Below, one piece after another: positions 14,309-21,872 of a stretch of 30,986 nt of DNA. Each line of letters begins with the position of its first letter. Position 1 is the stretch's first letter. The position numbers and the translations under genes were made by a program. This DNA is from JAVJSU01 sp040219275 (lineage in GTDB: Bacteria > Chloroflexota > Anaerolineae > Aggregatilineales > Phototrophicaceae), in NCBI GenBank assembly GCA_040219275.1, contig JAVJSU010000064.1, forward strand, positions 1-30,986. Direction: 5' to 3'. The notes below the pieces were generated by a model that was given only the letters and a program-made list of their open reading frames with translations, searched no databases and was not told the DNA's origin.

Positions 14309-16159
14309 CTAATCTGCGCTGGATTGTGTTTCGACCTTGCGATGGGTGCCGGTTTCGACGATTTCTAGCTCCCCATTGCGGAATTGCATCTCGTACAGTT
14401 TGGTGTATAAGCCGTTGAGCGCCATCAATTCCTTGTGCGTGCCGAGTTCGATGACTTCGCCCTGTTTGAGCACGGCGATGCGGTCTGCGACGGCGATGGT
14501 ACTTAGGCGATGGGCGATGATGACGGTTGTTCGTCCCTTCATCAAGCGTCCGAGTGCTTCCTGTACGAGATGTTCACTTTCGTTATCGAGGCTAGAGGTT
14601 GCTTCATCGAGCAGTAGAATGCGCGCATCTTTGAGGATCGCACGGGCAATTGCCACACGTTGACGTTGCCCACCACTCAGGCGGATACCACGTTCACCGA
14701 CGATGGTTTCATAGCCGTTGGGCAATTCGCTGATGAAGTCATGGGCGTTTGCGGCTCTTGCGGCTTCGATCATCTCGTCTTCAGTGGCACCGAGCTTGCC
14801 GTAGAGGATGTTCTCGCGGATCGTTCCACCGAAGAGCAGGGTTTCCTGTGGGACAATGGCGATTTGATCTCGGACGCTGGCGCTGGTCACGTCGCGTAAA
14901 TCCTGCCCGTCAATCGTGATTGTACCGGACGTTGGATCGTAGAAGCGCGGGATGAGGTTGAAGGTTGTGCTCTTGCCTGCTCCGCTGGGTCCGACGAGGG
15001 CGACGACTTCGCCGGGCATGATTTCCAGAGTCACGTTTTTGAGGACTTCGACCTCTTCTTCGTAGCGGAAGCTGACATCCTCAAAGCGAATGTGTCCCTG
15101 CGAACGGGACAATTCTTGCGCGCCTTCACGGTCTTTGACTTCGGATTGAATATCCATCAGTTGGAAGACACGACGGGTCGCGCCAAGGGCTTCCTGAAAG
15201 CTGGTGTATAAGCCGATGAGCGACGAGAAGCTACCGGCGACGGTTAAGCCATAGATCAAAAAGGCGATCAAATCTCCGGCGGAAAGGCGCTCTGCAATGA
15301 CTTCACGTCCACCGAACCACAGGATGAGCGATAAGCCTCCGAAGGCGAGAAAGCCGATTAATGGACCGAACACAGCGCGAATCCTGAGCAGGCGAACAGC
15401 CGCATCGAAGGCGCGATTGATTGCCCCGTTATAGCGGTTGATTTCGTAAGGTTCGCGGACGAAGCTCTTGACTTCGCGGATGTTCTGGAAGGATTCTTCC
15501 GCGACGGTGGTGGAGAGGGCGATTTCATCCTGAACCTGTGTACTGATCCGGCGCATGTAGAAGCCGAATGCAAAGCCGATGAGCACGATGACCGGAATTA
15601 GCGCGACGATGAAGAGGGTGAGTCTCCAGTTGAGCGCGAACATAACGATGATTGCCCCGACCATTATGAAGGTCTGTTGGAGCAGGGTGTTGATGTTGCT
15701 CGTCAGGACGGTACGCATGACCGTAACATCCGACGAGATACGCGAGACGAGTTCACCAACGCGATGGTTGGTGAAGAAATCCAGCGAGAGATTTTGCAGA
15801 TGTTGATAGAGGTCGAGGCGCATATCGACGACGATGCGCTCACCGACGTAATTCAGGTTATAGGTTTCGATCAGGCTGGAAATTGACCGGATGAAAAAGA
15901 CGACCAGCAGGGCAACCGTGATCTGATTGAGCAGGGCGAGATCGGCTTCGGCGAGGACGGTATCCAGCACCTGACCGATGACCTGCGGGAAAATGAGGCT
16001 CAAGACTGCGCTGATAATGGTTGCACCGAGCGCGAGCATAAGTCGTCGGATATAAGGTCGTAGATAGCCGATCATCCGTCGCCATTGGACGGGAACATCG
16101 GGTAGATTGTCGCGTTCATCTTTGTTCGGTGTGGAATTACGCCGACGTATTCTTATCAT
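14309..16159 (-). CDS. ABC exporter, fused permease and ATPase (MsbA-like half transporter)
   Basis: 616 residues. An N-terminal six-helix membrane domain (about 30-320) is followed by the nucleotide-binding domain (about 355-600). Walker A G-P-S-G-A-G-K-S-T is at 390-398, the Q-loop Q is in I-V-P-Q-E-T near 438, the signature L-S-G-G-Q is at 494-498, Walker B I-L-L-L-D-E is at 514-519, and the switch histidine is H550. It works as a dimer exporting lipids, peptides or drugs. The ATG at 16159 is preceded by GAAGG at a rather long distance. The upstream region contains a cluster of TTGGC-type half-sites that might control it. The substrate is unknown. Confidence 0.93.
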   Translation of the reverse strand: MIRIRRRNSTPNKDERDNLPDVPVQWRRMIGYLRPYIRRLMLALGATIISAVLSLIFPQVIGQVLDTVLAEADLALLNQITVALLVVFFIRSISSLIETYNLNYVGERIVVDMRLDLYQHLQNLSLDFFTNHRVGELVSRISSDVTVMRTVLTSNINTLLQQTFIMVGAIIVMFALNWRLTLFIVALIPVIVLIGFAFGFYMRRISTQVQDEIALSTTVAEESFQNIREVKSFVREPYEINRYNGAINRAFDAAVRLLRIRAVFGPLIGFLAFGGLSLILWFGGREVIAERLSAGDLIAFLIYGLTVAGSFSSLIGLYTSFQEALGATRRVFQLMDIQSEVKDREGAQELSRSQGHIRFEDVSFRYEEEVEVLKNVTLEIMPGEVVALVGPSGAGKSTTFNLIPRFYDPTSGTITIDGQDLRDVTSASVRDQIAIVPQETLLFGGTIRENILYGKLGATEDEMIEAARAANAHDFISELPNGYETIVGERGIRLSGGQRQRVAIARAILKDARILLLDEATSSLDNESEHLVQEALGRLMKGRTTVIIAHRLSTIAVADRIAVLKQGEVIELGTHKELMALNGLYTKLYEMQFRNGELEIVETGTHRKVETQSSAD

Positions 16160-16655
16160 GGGGATTCGCCTTCTTACGATAGGGTTCGTTTAGCTATAAA
16201 CCAGTACGTAAAGAAGTATGATCCGGTTGCGTTAGATTGGCGTGAGATTCAGTTTACAGTAATTAGTAGAGAGTAAAAATAGTTGGCGGGAATATTGGCG
16301 AAGTTGGCATAATTCTGGCAGAGTGCCACACTCAAGTCGAGTAGTTGAGGGAGAAACTCCGGGTTTACTGCCAACGCCATCCCATAATTTTTTTCCGCCA
16401 AGTATGGCAGTTTTTTCAAAAAAGTGTTGAGTTATGAGTAAGGCAAGATTTTAATGTGCTTCGATTATGGATGTTATTTTAGCACATTTGTTCCGTGTGC
16501 GCGGTTAGAAGATGCAAACGGTTGGGGTAAATTCACCTTCAGGGGGTTAAGGGCGACCTAGCAGGTCTCCCCTACAGAGAATGTATCGCCACTAATGTTA
16601 TTGTTTGCTAAACTGTGTACATATGTTTCCAAGCAAGAATATGAGGGATAATCGC
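16160..16655. other. Intergenic region with repeated TTGGC elements and a hairpin repeat
   Basis: About 500 bases between the divergent exporter gene and the small gene at 16656. At 16283-16410 TTGGCG/TTGGCA or the reverse TGCCAA/CGCCAA recur: 16283, 16295, 16304, a CTGGCA at 16315, TGCCA at 16324, TGCCAA at 16369, and CGCCAA at 16396. Between 16384 and 16422 there are T-runs and A-runs (TTTTTTCAAAAAA). The hairpin repeat at 16551-16575 is listed separately. No protein-like frame is seen. Confidence 0.5.
16551..16575. repeat. Small hairpin repeat (GGGCGACC type)
   Basis: GGGCGACC and GGTCTCCC form an 8-bp stem with one mismatch around TAGCA, followed by CCTAC. This is the look of the GGGCGACCxxxxGGTCGCCCCTAC dispersed intergenic repeat known in many bacterial genomes, here slightly decayed. 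Identity is by recognition only. Confidence 0.45.
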
Positions 16656-16916
16656 ATGACTGTCTCAGAAATATTGGAACAGGCGAAAGCGCTCAGTCCA
16701 CAAGAGCGGAAGGAATTGGCACAGTTGTTGATCGATATGATTGATGTGCCAACACAGGAGAAAACGGTTGAACCTGAAGAACATTGGGGGAAGGCGCTCA
16801 ATCGGTTGATGGATGATATTGGTCCAATTGAGATGAAGTATCCTGAGATTGAAGACCCTGTAGCATGGGTGAAGCATTTGCGGGCGGAGCAGAGATGTTC
16901 CCGTTTTGATGGTTAA
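16656..16916 (+). CDS. Small antitoxin-like protein, orphan
   Basis: 86 residues from the ATG at 16656, with GAGGGA about 8 bases upstream. The frame extends 17 codons further up, but without a binding site. The N-terminus reads M-T-V-S-E-I-L-E-Q-A-K-A-L-S-P-Q-E-R-K-E then L-A-Q-L-L-I-D-M, the helix pattern shared by small antitoxin-like proteins of type II systems in Chloroflexota and cyanobacteria. The C-terminal half is acidic and contains W-V-K-H-L-R-A-E-Q. No toxin follows within the window: the downstream gene is on the other strand and unrelated. It may be a solitary antitoxin or a relic. The family call is tentative. Confidence 0.55.
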   Translation: MTVSEILEQAKALSPQERKELAQLLIDMIDVPTQEKTVEPEEHWGKALNRLMDDIGPIEMKYPEIEDPVAWVKHLRAEQRCSRFDG

Positions 16917-16946
16917 TTTCTTGAACGTTTCTCATGTCTGATAGTC

Positions 16947-17705
16947 TTACGAATTGTTTTCCTCATCTGATAAATTTAAGTTTTGCAAGATTGCGGCGTT
17001 TTTTTCTACATACGTCTGTGCTGTTCTCGCGAAAAAGTCTACATTGAAGAAGTAAGACAATTTATAACCGGAATAAAAGGTATCTTCCGATATTACGCGA
17101 GGATTTAGGAGTTTGAATTGATCCGACAAACTATCAACCACCGTATCCATCTCTGTATGAGAGGGGAGGCGAAAGCCAAATTCGTGGCTGTGTAAACCTT
17201 GACTGTTCTTAAAAATAGTTAAGGCATAGAGCAAGATATTTTTCTGTGTAAGCGATTTGTAGATTTCGGGGAGATGTAGACTTTGATTTTTCTCATATAC
17301 CCAGTCTGCTGAAAAATAGGTGTAGCTCTGACCTAAGCCGTCTAACTTGTCTTTTAAGGCTTCGTTTCTTCTGCCATTGCTAAATATGGTGTCGATTTCT
17401 GATCCGATAACAGTTCCATCTTCGTCGGTCACATTGCGTGCAGAGGCTGTGGCTTGCTTGAACTCATCTGGCGATAGCTCAATCCAATTTGTCAGACCAA
17501 TTGATTCTGTATCATTAAGAAGATCATCAAGGAGCGGATGATTCTGATGGATTTTCAAAATAGCTGGACAAATCAAGAAGCCATTGGAGTCTTGAAAAGT
17601 TATCCCAAAGTAGACCTCGCAGATACTTGCATCAAGTTTTTTGATGGTGTGAATAATCCAGGGGGCTGGGGTGACAATCCAATTGCACTGGTAATAAGTG
17701 GTCAT
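16947..17705 (-). CDS. Hypothetical protein, A+T-rich accessory gene
   Basis: 252 residues from the ATG at 17705. The frame extends 19 codons further upstream, where no better start is evident. The binding site is weak (AGAGG, 10-14 bases away). The protein is soluble in appearance with no signal peptide or membrane segment. It is rich in F, Y, N and D, contains S-A-D-W-V-Y-E-K-N-Q and H-S-H-E-F-G-F-R-L, and ends in an acidic tail. I do not recognise a family. The gene is clearly more A+T-rich than the neighbours upstream and follows a duplicated scrap of the TIM-barrel lipoprotein gene, which suggests it arrived by recombination. Confidence 0.6.
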   Translation of the reverse strand: MTTYYQCNWIVTPAPWIIHTIKKLDASICEVYFGITFQDSNGFLICPAILKIHQNHPLLDDLLNDTESIGLTNWIELSPDEFKQATASARNVTDEDGTVIGSEIDTIFSNGRRNEALKDKLDGLGQSYTYFSADWVYEKNQSLHLPEIYKSLTQKNILLYALTIFKNSQGLHSHEFGFRLPSHTEMDTVVDSLSDQFKLLNPRVISEDTFYSGYKLSYFFNVDFFARTAQTYVEKNAAILQNLNLSDEENNS

Positions 17706-17752
17706 GAAACAAATAAGCCTCTGTATCTTTATCCTTTGGTAAAAAATAGTCC

Positions 17753-17801
17753 TAATTCTCACCGACTAAATCTTCGGCGGTGATTAAGCTGGTTGCCAGT
17801 T
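17753..17801. repeat. Copy of the 3' end of the TIM-barrel lipoprotein gene
   Basis: This 49-base segment matches 18238-18286 at 46 positions in direct orientation. In the frame of the parent gene it still encodes L-I-T-A-E-D-L-V-G-E-N followed by a stop. It sits right behind the stop of the small membrane protein gene, so the small gene is bracketed by two copies 485 bases apart. This marks a duplication or insertion event. Confidence 0.85.
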
Positions 17802-17808
17802 TGGGTCG

Positions 17809-18234
17809 CTAGGTTCGGTTCATGGTAGCGCCAAATCGCCAAGCTCCGATAAGTAATATTAACATCGATACACCAACAGAGATAAAGAGAGATGGCTCAC
17901 GAATAAAACCGAGTGTGATCGCTATTATAAAAATAAGCGGATAAATACTAATGACTGAACGATAGAAATTCATTCTGTCCATTAGTGCTTCGGGTTTAAA
18001 TTCATCCAACTGTTTGATGGGCGGATTTTTAAACATGCTTTTATTGGTGAGATGGAAACGCATTATTACTCGCGGCAAAAAACTCAGATTGTCGATTTTC
18101 TGTCTTAACTCTGTGCTAGACAGTCCGTGTTTGGCGGCATAATACAGCAACGAGTGTGCTGATAGAAAAGAATACGCCTCAAAAAGCGTGAAAAACACCA
18201 CGATTGAGACACCAATCCTCTCCAAGTTTGCCAT
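17809..18234 (-). CDS. Small membrane protein of unknown function
   Basis: 141 residues. The ATG at 18234 lies 2 bases after the TAA of the TIM-barrel lipoprotein gene, and GGGGAG at the end of that gene serves as ribosome binding site. Three hydrophobic segments are visible: about 6-30 (V-S-I-V-V-F-F-T-L-F), 92-110 and 114-135. The middle part (about 33-80) is polar, with S-S-T-E-L-R-Q-K-I and N-K-S-M-F-K-N. No family is recognised. Translation is probably coupled to the upstream gene. The A+T-rich composition and the flanking 49-bp copies indicate later insertion. Confidence 0.65.
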   Translation of the reverse strand: MANLERIGVSIVVFFTLFEAYSFLSAHSLLYYAAKHGLSSTELRQKIDNLSFLPRVIMRFHLTNKSMFKNPPIKQLDEFKPEALMDRMNFYRSVISIYPLIFIIAITLGFIREPSLFISVGVSMLILLIGAWRFGATMNRT

Positions 18235-18236
18235 GC

Positions 18237-19691
18237 TTAATTCTCCCCGACTAAGTCTTCGGCGGTGATTAAGCCGGTTGCCAGTTCGACGGCATCGACG
18301 GCGCGTTTGGGGAAGTAGCTGGTGTTCCACAAGCCGAAGCGATTGAGCGGTCCGTTGCCGATGTCGCAATCGTTGATGTCATCACAGAGGGCGGTGAGGG
18401 GATAATCGAAGGCTGTCCAGACGACCCATCCGGCGAGTCCGTTATTGGCGGCGGCTTCAAAGGCGCGTTGATAGGATTGGCGCTGGAGCAATTCGTTCAT
18501 GTCGAAGGTGTTGAAGCCGATGGATGCCAGCAGGACGGGGCGATCTGTGGCGGCGTTGAGCACGGCGATTTCCTGCCGTAAGTCGTCAATATCGCCGAAA
18601 TTCTGGAAGCTGACGAAATCCACGAGTGGGGCGGTATCGGCGGAGTCGTTGTCCCATCCGGCGGTGACGAGTTGATCGGGTGCGTTCTGGCGGACAGCAG
18701 TAATGGCATCGGTCAGCCAGAGCAGGACGCGCTCGCGGGTGAAGTTCGTATAGTCATTATCGCCGGAGTCGCGGACATCGTATGCCATGATTGCGGATTC
18801 GGCGCTGTAACGATCTGCGATGAAAGCGATCTGTGCGAGGTTATGCTGTGGACTGCGATAAATGGGGAAGTCGGATAAATCCGGCGCGGTATTGAGCACA
18901 AGAATGAGTTTGTAGCCGTATTCTCCTGCAAGCTGAATGAAGGCATCGAGACGCTGGAAATTATCGACAATGGGGACTGCGCCGTTGCCGAAACAGGTGA
19001 AGAGTTGCTCATGGCGGATGAAGAGTCGCAGGGTGTTCAAGCCGGAAGCGCGCATGAGTTCCATTTCAAGATCAAGACTGCTGACATCCATATCGGCGAG
19101 AAAACGCTCGTTGGGATAATCACGCGGGTAGTAATTCACGCCGTAGACGGGATAGGGCTGATTGTTGAGGGTGAGTTGTCCGTTCTGGACTGCGACGAAA
19201 TTGCCGGATGATGGCACGTAAACGGGCAGGGCGGCGAGTGCTTCCTGCACGACGGAATCGGTGCAGGTGGGCGGTGGGGTGGCGGTGGCGACCTGTAGAA
19301 AGCTGAGTCTGCGGGTGGCTTCCGGACTGTTGAAGTTGTAGGTCAGGGCGGATTCGTAGGCTTCGATGGCGTTGGGGATTTGTCCGCGTCGTTCGAGCAA
19401 GGTGCCATAGGCGATGTATGCGCCGTAAAGTTGATCGGTGAGGGCTTGCGCGCCTGTGCAATTGTTGATTTGCTGGGCTTCTAGCGCATGAAGGGCGTTG
19501 AGCACGGTCAGCCAATCGCGTCCCCAATTTTCATCGACAGATTCACATAGCGCGTTTATGTCCTGCACATCGAGGGTGGGGAGCGGCGTGACGGCTCGGA
19601 GTCCGGTGGTGTTGGCGGGTGGCTCCGGCTGGCAGGCGGATATTAGGAATAGAGCGGGAGCGAGAATCAACAAGAGAAAACGATATTTCAT
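18237..19691 (-). CDS. Lipoprotein with TPR-like and GH5-like TIM-barrel domains, probably inactive
   Basis: 484 residues from the ATG at 19691, the natural start because it opens a lipoprotein signal peptide with Cys at 20 (L-I-S-A-C). A helical TPR-like part (about 55-135) holds R-R-G-Q-I-P-N-A-I-E-A-Y-E-S-A-L. A (beta/alpha)8 domain like glycoside hydrolase family 5 or related clan A follows (about 165-470), with G-V-N-Y-Y-P-R-D-Y, L-N-T-L-R-L-F-I, and G-W-V-V-W-T-A-F-D-Y-P at 421-431. Where active enzymes have N-E after beta-4 it reads A-Y-D-V-R-D-S-G-D (303-311). Where the nucleophile glutamate is expected after beta-7 it reads R-P-V-L-L-A-S-I-G-F (384-393). It may bind rather than cleave glycans on the cell surface. 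It starts 2 bases after the GHMP kinase gene. Confidence 0.7.
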   Translation of the reverse strand: MKYRFLLLILAPALFLISACQPEPPANTTGLRAVTPLPTLDVQDINALCESVDENWGRDWLTVLNALHALEAQQINNCTGAQALTDQLYGAYIAYGTLLERRGQIPNAIEAYESALTYNFNSPEATRRLSFLQVATATPPPTCTDSVVQEALAALPVYVPSSGNFVAVQNGQLTLNNQPYPVYGVNYYPRDYPNERFLADMDVSSLDLEMELMRASGLNTLRLFIRHEQLFTCFGNGAVPIVDNFQRLDAFIQLAGEYGYKLILVLNTAPDLSDFPIYRSPQHNLAQIAFIADRYSAESAIMAYDVRDSGDNDYTNFTRERVLLWLTDAITAVRQNAPDQLVTAGWDNDSADTAPLVDFVSFQNFGDIDDLRQEIAVLNAATDRPVLLASIGFNTFDMNELLQRQSYQRAFEAAANNGLAGWVVWTAFDYPLTALCDDINDCDIGNGPLNRFGLWNTSYFPKRAVDAVELATGLITAEDLVGEN

Positions 19692-19693
19692 AA

Positions 19694-20596
19694 TTACATT
19701 GACCCGACGGCACTGATGACCACGCCCTGCGTGTCGACGGGAAGTACCCACGCTTTCGCTTCGATGCCGGCGCTCTGGAAGGCGAGGCGCATATCTTCGG
19801 CGATTCTGCGGTGTCCACTACGGGCGATTGCCAGCAGAGCGGGTCCGTCACCGATGGGCAGGACGGTCAATGCTCCGGCGCGACGGGCGATTTCCGCGAC
19901 GTGACCATAGCCGGAAATTTGTTTGCGTAAGAGCGGCGCGTAAATGCGATCTTCGCTGATGCGGGCGAGTGCGTCCACATCTCCCTGACGCAAGGCATCA
20001 ATGAGCAGGGGGGTGCGGGCGAGATTATAGAGCGCGTCTTTGAGGGCGATATTGGTGGGTAGGTTAGTGGGCGTGTAGTCGTCAAGGCGGGGGGCGGCGA
20101 TGATAAATTCAAAGGGTTTGACGGGCAGGGTGCGATAGTAAAAGTCGTCGTCGTCGCTGTAGCTGGTGGTTAATCCGCCGGAGAGGGCGGTGACCGCGCA
20201 ATCAGTGCGTGTGAAACGGGCGGCAAGCTCGACCATTTCTTCGCGTTTGTAAGGGTAGCCCATCAGATCATTGGCGGCGATCACGCCCGCGACCATCAGG
20301 ATCATTTCTGCGCCAAGACCACTTTTGAAGGGAATCTGGTTGGTGACGGTGATGTTCATGCCGAGGATGGTGCGCTCAAGATTCTGGAAAAAACGCGCCA
20401 TGCCCCGCACAACGGGATGCAACAATGGCGACGCGAAGGATTTTTCGCCTTCGCCGTGATGGTTGAGCACGATCTCGTTATCGGTGCGGGCGGAGATTTC
20501 TACGGTGGTGTATAAGCCGATAGCTAGACCGAGTGTATGGAGACCGGGACCGAGGTTGGTCAGCGTCGCAGGTAGGCGGATTTTGATTTTGTGCAT
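19694..20596 (-). CDS. GHMP kinase family protein, homoserine-kinase-like, degenerate
   Basis: 300 residues, matching the size of ThrB. Family features are L-P-A-T-L-T-N-L-G-P-G at 8-18, T-N-Q-I-P at 85-89, G-L-G near 93-95, and T-D-C-A-V-T-A-L-S-G-G-L (131-142), which parallels the family's D-N-V-A-P-A-L-x-G-G. Two key spots differ: the usual G-F-D-T-L-G reads G-L-H-T-L-G, and the ATP-binding P-x-x-x-G-L-G-S-S-A reads P-F-K-S-G-L-G-A-E-M, without the serine pair. Genuine ThrB phosphorylates homoserine for threonine synthesis. No other thr gene is near. It may be an inactive or re-purposed paralogue. ATG at 20596 with AAGGATCGGG upstream. Confidence 0.75.
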   Translation of the reverse strand: MHKIKIRLPATLTNLGPGLHTLGLAIGLYTTVEISARTDNEIVLNHHGEGEKSFASPLLHPVVRGMARFFQNLERTILGMNITVTNQIPFKSGLGAEMILMVAGVIAANDLMGYPYKREEMVELAARFTRTDCAVTALSGGLTTSYSDDDDFYYRTLPVKPFEFIIAAPRLDDYTPTNLPTNIALKDALYNLARTPLLIDALRQGDVDALARISEDRIYAPLLRKQISGYGHVAEIARRAGALTVLPIGDGPALLAIARSGHRRIAEDMRLAFQSAGIEAKAWVLPVDTQGVVISAVGSM

Positions 20597-20640
20597 CCCG
20601 ATCCTTTATTAATGTGACTTATGATCCGTTTTAGAAAAAA

Positions 20641-20739
20641 GATTCACCACAAAGGCACAAAGTGCACTAAAGAATAAAGTGTGCATGGGAAAAGCGTAAC
20701 GCAGAGACGCAGAGAGCGCAAAGAAACGCAGAGAATGGG
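20641..20739. repeat. Dispersed intergenic repeat (CACAAAGGCACAAAG / ACGCAGAG type)
   Basis: The stretch begins TTCACCACAAAGGCACAAAG and continues into a purine-rich run with repeated ACGCAGAG / GCGCAAAGA units (20699-20735). I recognise this as a widespread intergenic repeat motif in environmental genomes, among them Chloroflexota. Its function is unknown. It fills the 238-base gap between the histidine kinase stop and the GHMP kinase start. Confidence 0.6.
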
Positions 20740-20834
20740 AGAAACTTTAGCGGTAGTTCATTTTTAGCTAGTTCTTTTCGATAGTCTCAATATGCGTTTA
20801 TTTTCCACAGAAAATTTCTAGAATATGATTGAAT

Positions 20835-21854
20835 TTAGAGTTGGACGACGGGCAAAAGAAAGGTAAAGGTACTGCCTTCGCCGAGATTGCTGGTCGCCCA
20901 GATGTCGCCGCCGTGACGTTCGATGACGGTTTTCGAGATGGTCAGCCCTAAGCCGCCGCCGTTGATGTTGCGGACGACTTCATCACGCGAGCGAAACATA
21001 CGATCAAAGACGAGGTCGATTTCGTCGTCAGAGATGCCGATTCCGCGATCTGCGACGCTACAATAGACTTCGTGTGTGTCGCCCCACCCATGAATGGCGA
21101 TGGTTTGCTCCGGATCGGAATAATTGATGGCGTTGTGGAGCAGGCTATAGATGACGAATTGTAGACGTTTCGGGTCACCCATCACCGTGGGCATGGGATT
21201 TTGCACGGAAATGGCGATGATAATTTTGCGTTCGTGAGCTAAATGTGTGAGTTGGTCTACGGCTTGATTGATGAGATCGCGCATTTGAATGGGGCGATGC
21301 TCAAGCGGCATACCGGCTTCGATCCACGCGAGATCGACCATTGTGCCGAGCATTTCATAGAGCTTGGAGGATGTTTGACGAATACGCGTGACGAATTTTT
21401 CTTGGTTTTCGTTGAGATCGCCAAATTTATCGACCAGATCGGCGAATCCGCCAATGGCTGAAATGGGATTGCGAAGATCATGGACGACGGCTTTGATGAG
21501 CGATTCGCGACGATTTTCCAGTTCGCGTTGCTCGGTTACGTCGTGCAGGATGACCATTCTGCTAGCGTCTTCGAGCGTGTTGGCGATGCCGACAGCAAGA
21601 CGACGACGCGGTAGGCGGATGTCAAAAGTTTGCTCACCGGATCGGATGAAAAGGTTAATCAGGGCGGCGTTTACCCCGAATGCTTGACGGACGGTTTTGC
21701 CCTCGACTTCTTCGAAGGTCATGCCGAGCATGGCGGACGCGGCGGGGTTCATTTGTTCGATGATGCCGTCATGGTTGGCGACAATCACGCCGTCGGAGGT
21801 TGTACGCAGGAGAAATTCGTAGAGTTGTCCCTGTGTTGCAAGTTTTTCTGTCAT
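20835..21854 (-). CDS. PAS-domain sensor histidine kinase
   Basis: 339 residues. A PAS domain (about 8-110) is followed by a HisKA dimerisation helix with the phospho-acceptor H125 in V-V-H-D-L-R-N-P-I-S, and a HATPase domain with N241 (N-box), D-R-G-I-G at 269-273 and G-G-G-L-G-L at 299-304. No membrane segment or signal peptide is seen, so it is a cytoplasmic sensor. No response regulator gene is in the window. It starts 18 bases after the stop of the glycosidase-like gene and is probably cotranscribed with it and the lipoprotein gene. The stimulus is unknown. Confidence 0.93.
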   Translation of the reverse strand: MTEKLATQGQLYEFLLRTTSDGVIVANHDGIIEQMNPAASAMLGMTFEEVEGKTVRQAFGVNAALINLFIRSGEQTFDIRLPRRRLAVGIANTLEDASRMVILHDVTEQRELENRRESLIKAVVHDLRNPISAIGGFADLVDKFGDLNENQEKFVTRIRQTSSKLYEMLGTMVDLAWIEAGMPLEHRPIQMRDLINQAVDQLTHLAHERKIIIAISVQNPMPTVMGDPKRLQFVIYSLLHNAINYSDPEQTIAIHGWGDTHEVYCSVADRGIGISDDEIDLVFDRMFRSRDEVVRNINGGGLGLTISKTVIERHGGDIWATSNLGEGSTFTFLLPVVQL

Positions 21855-21872
21855 ATTTGCCTGCTGATGTTA

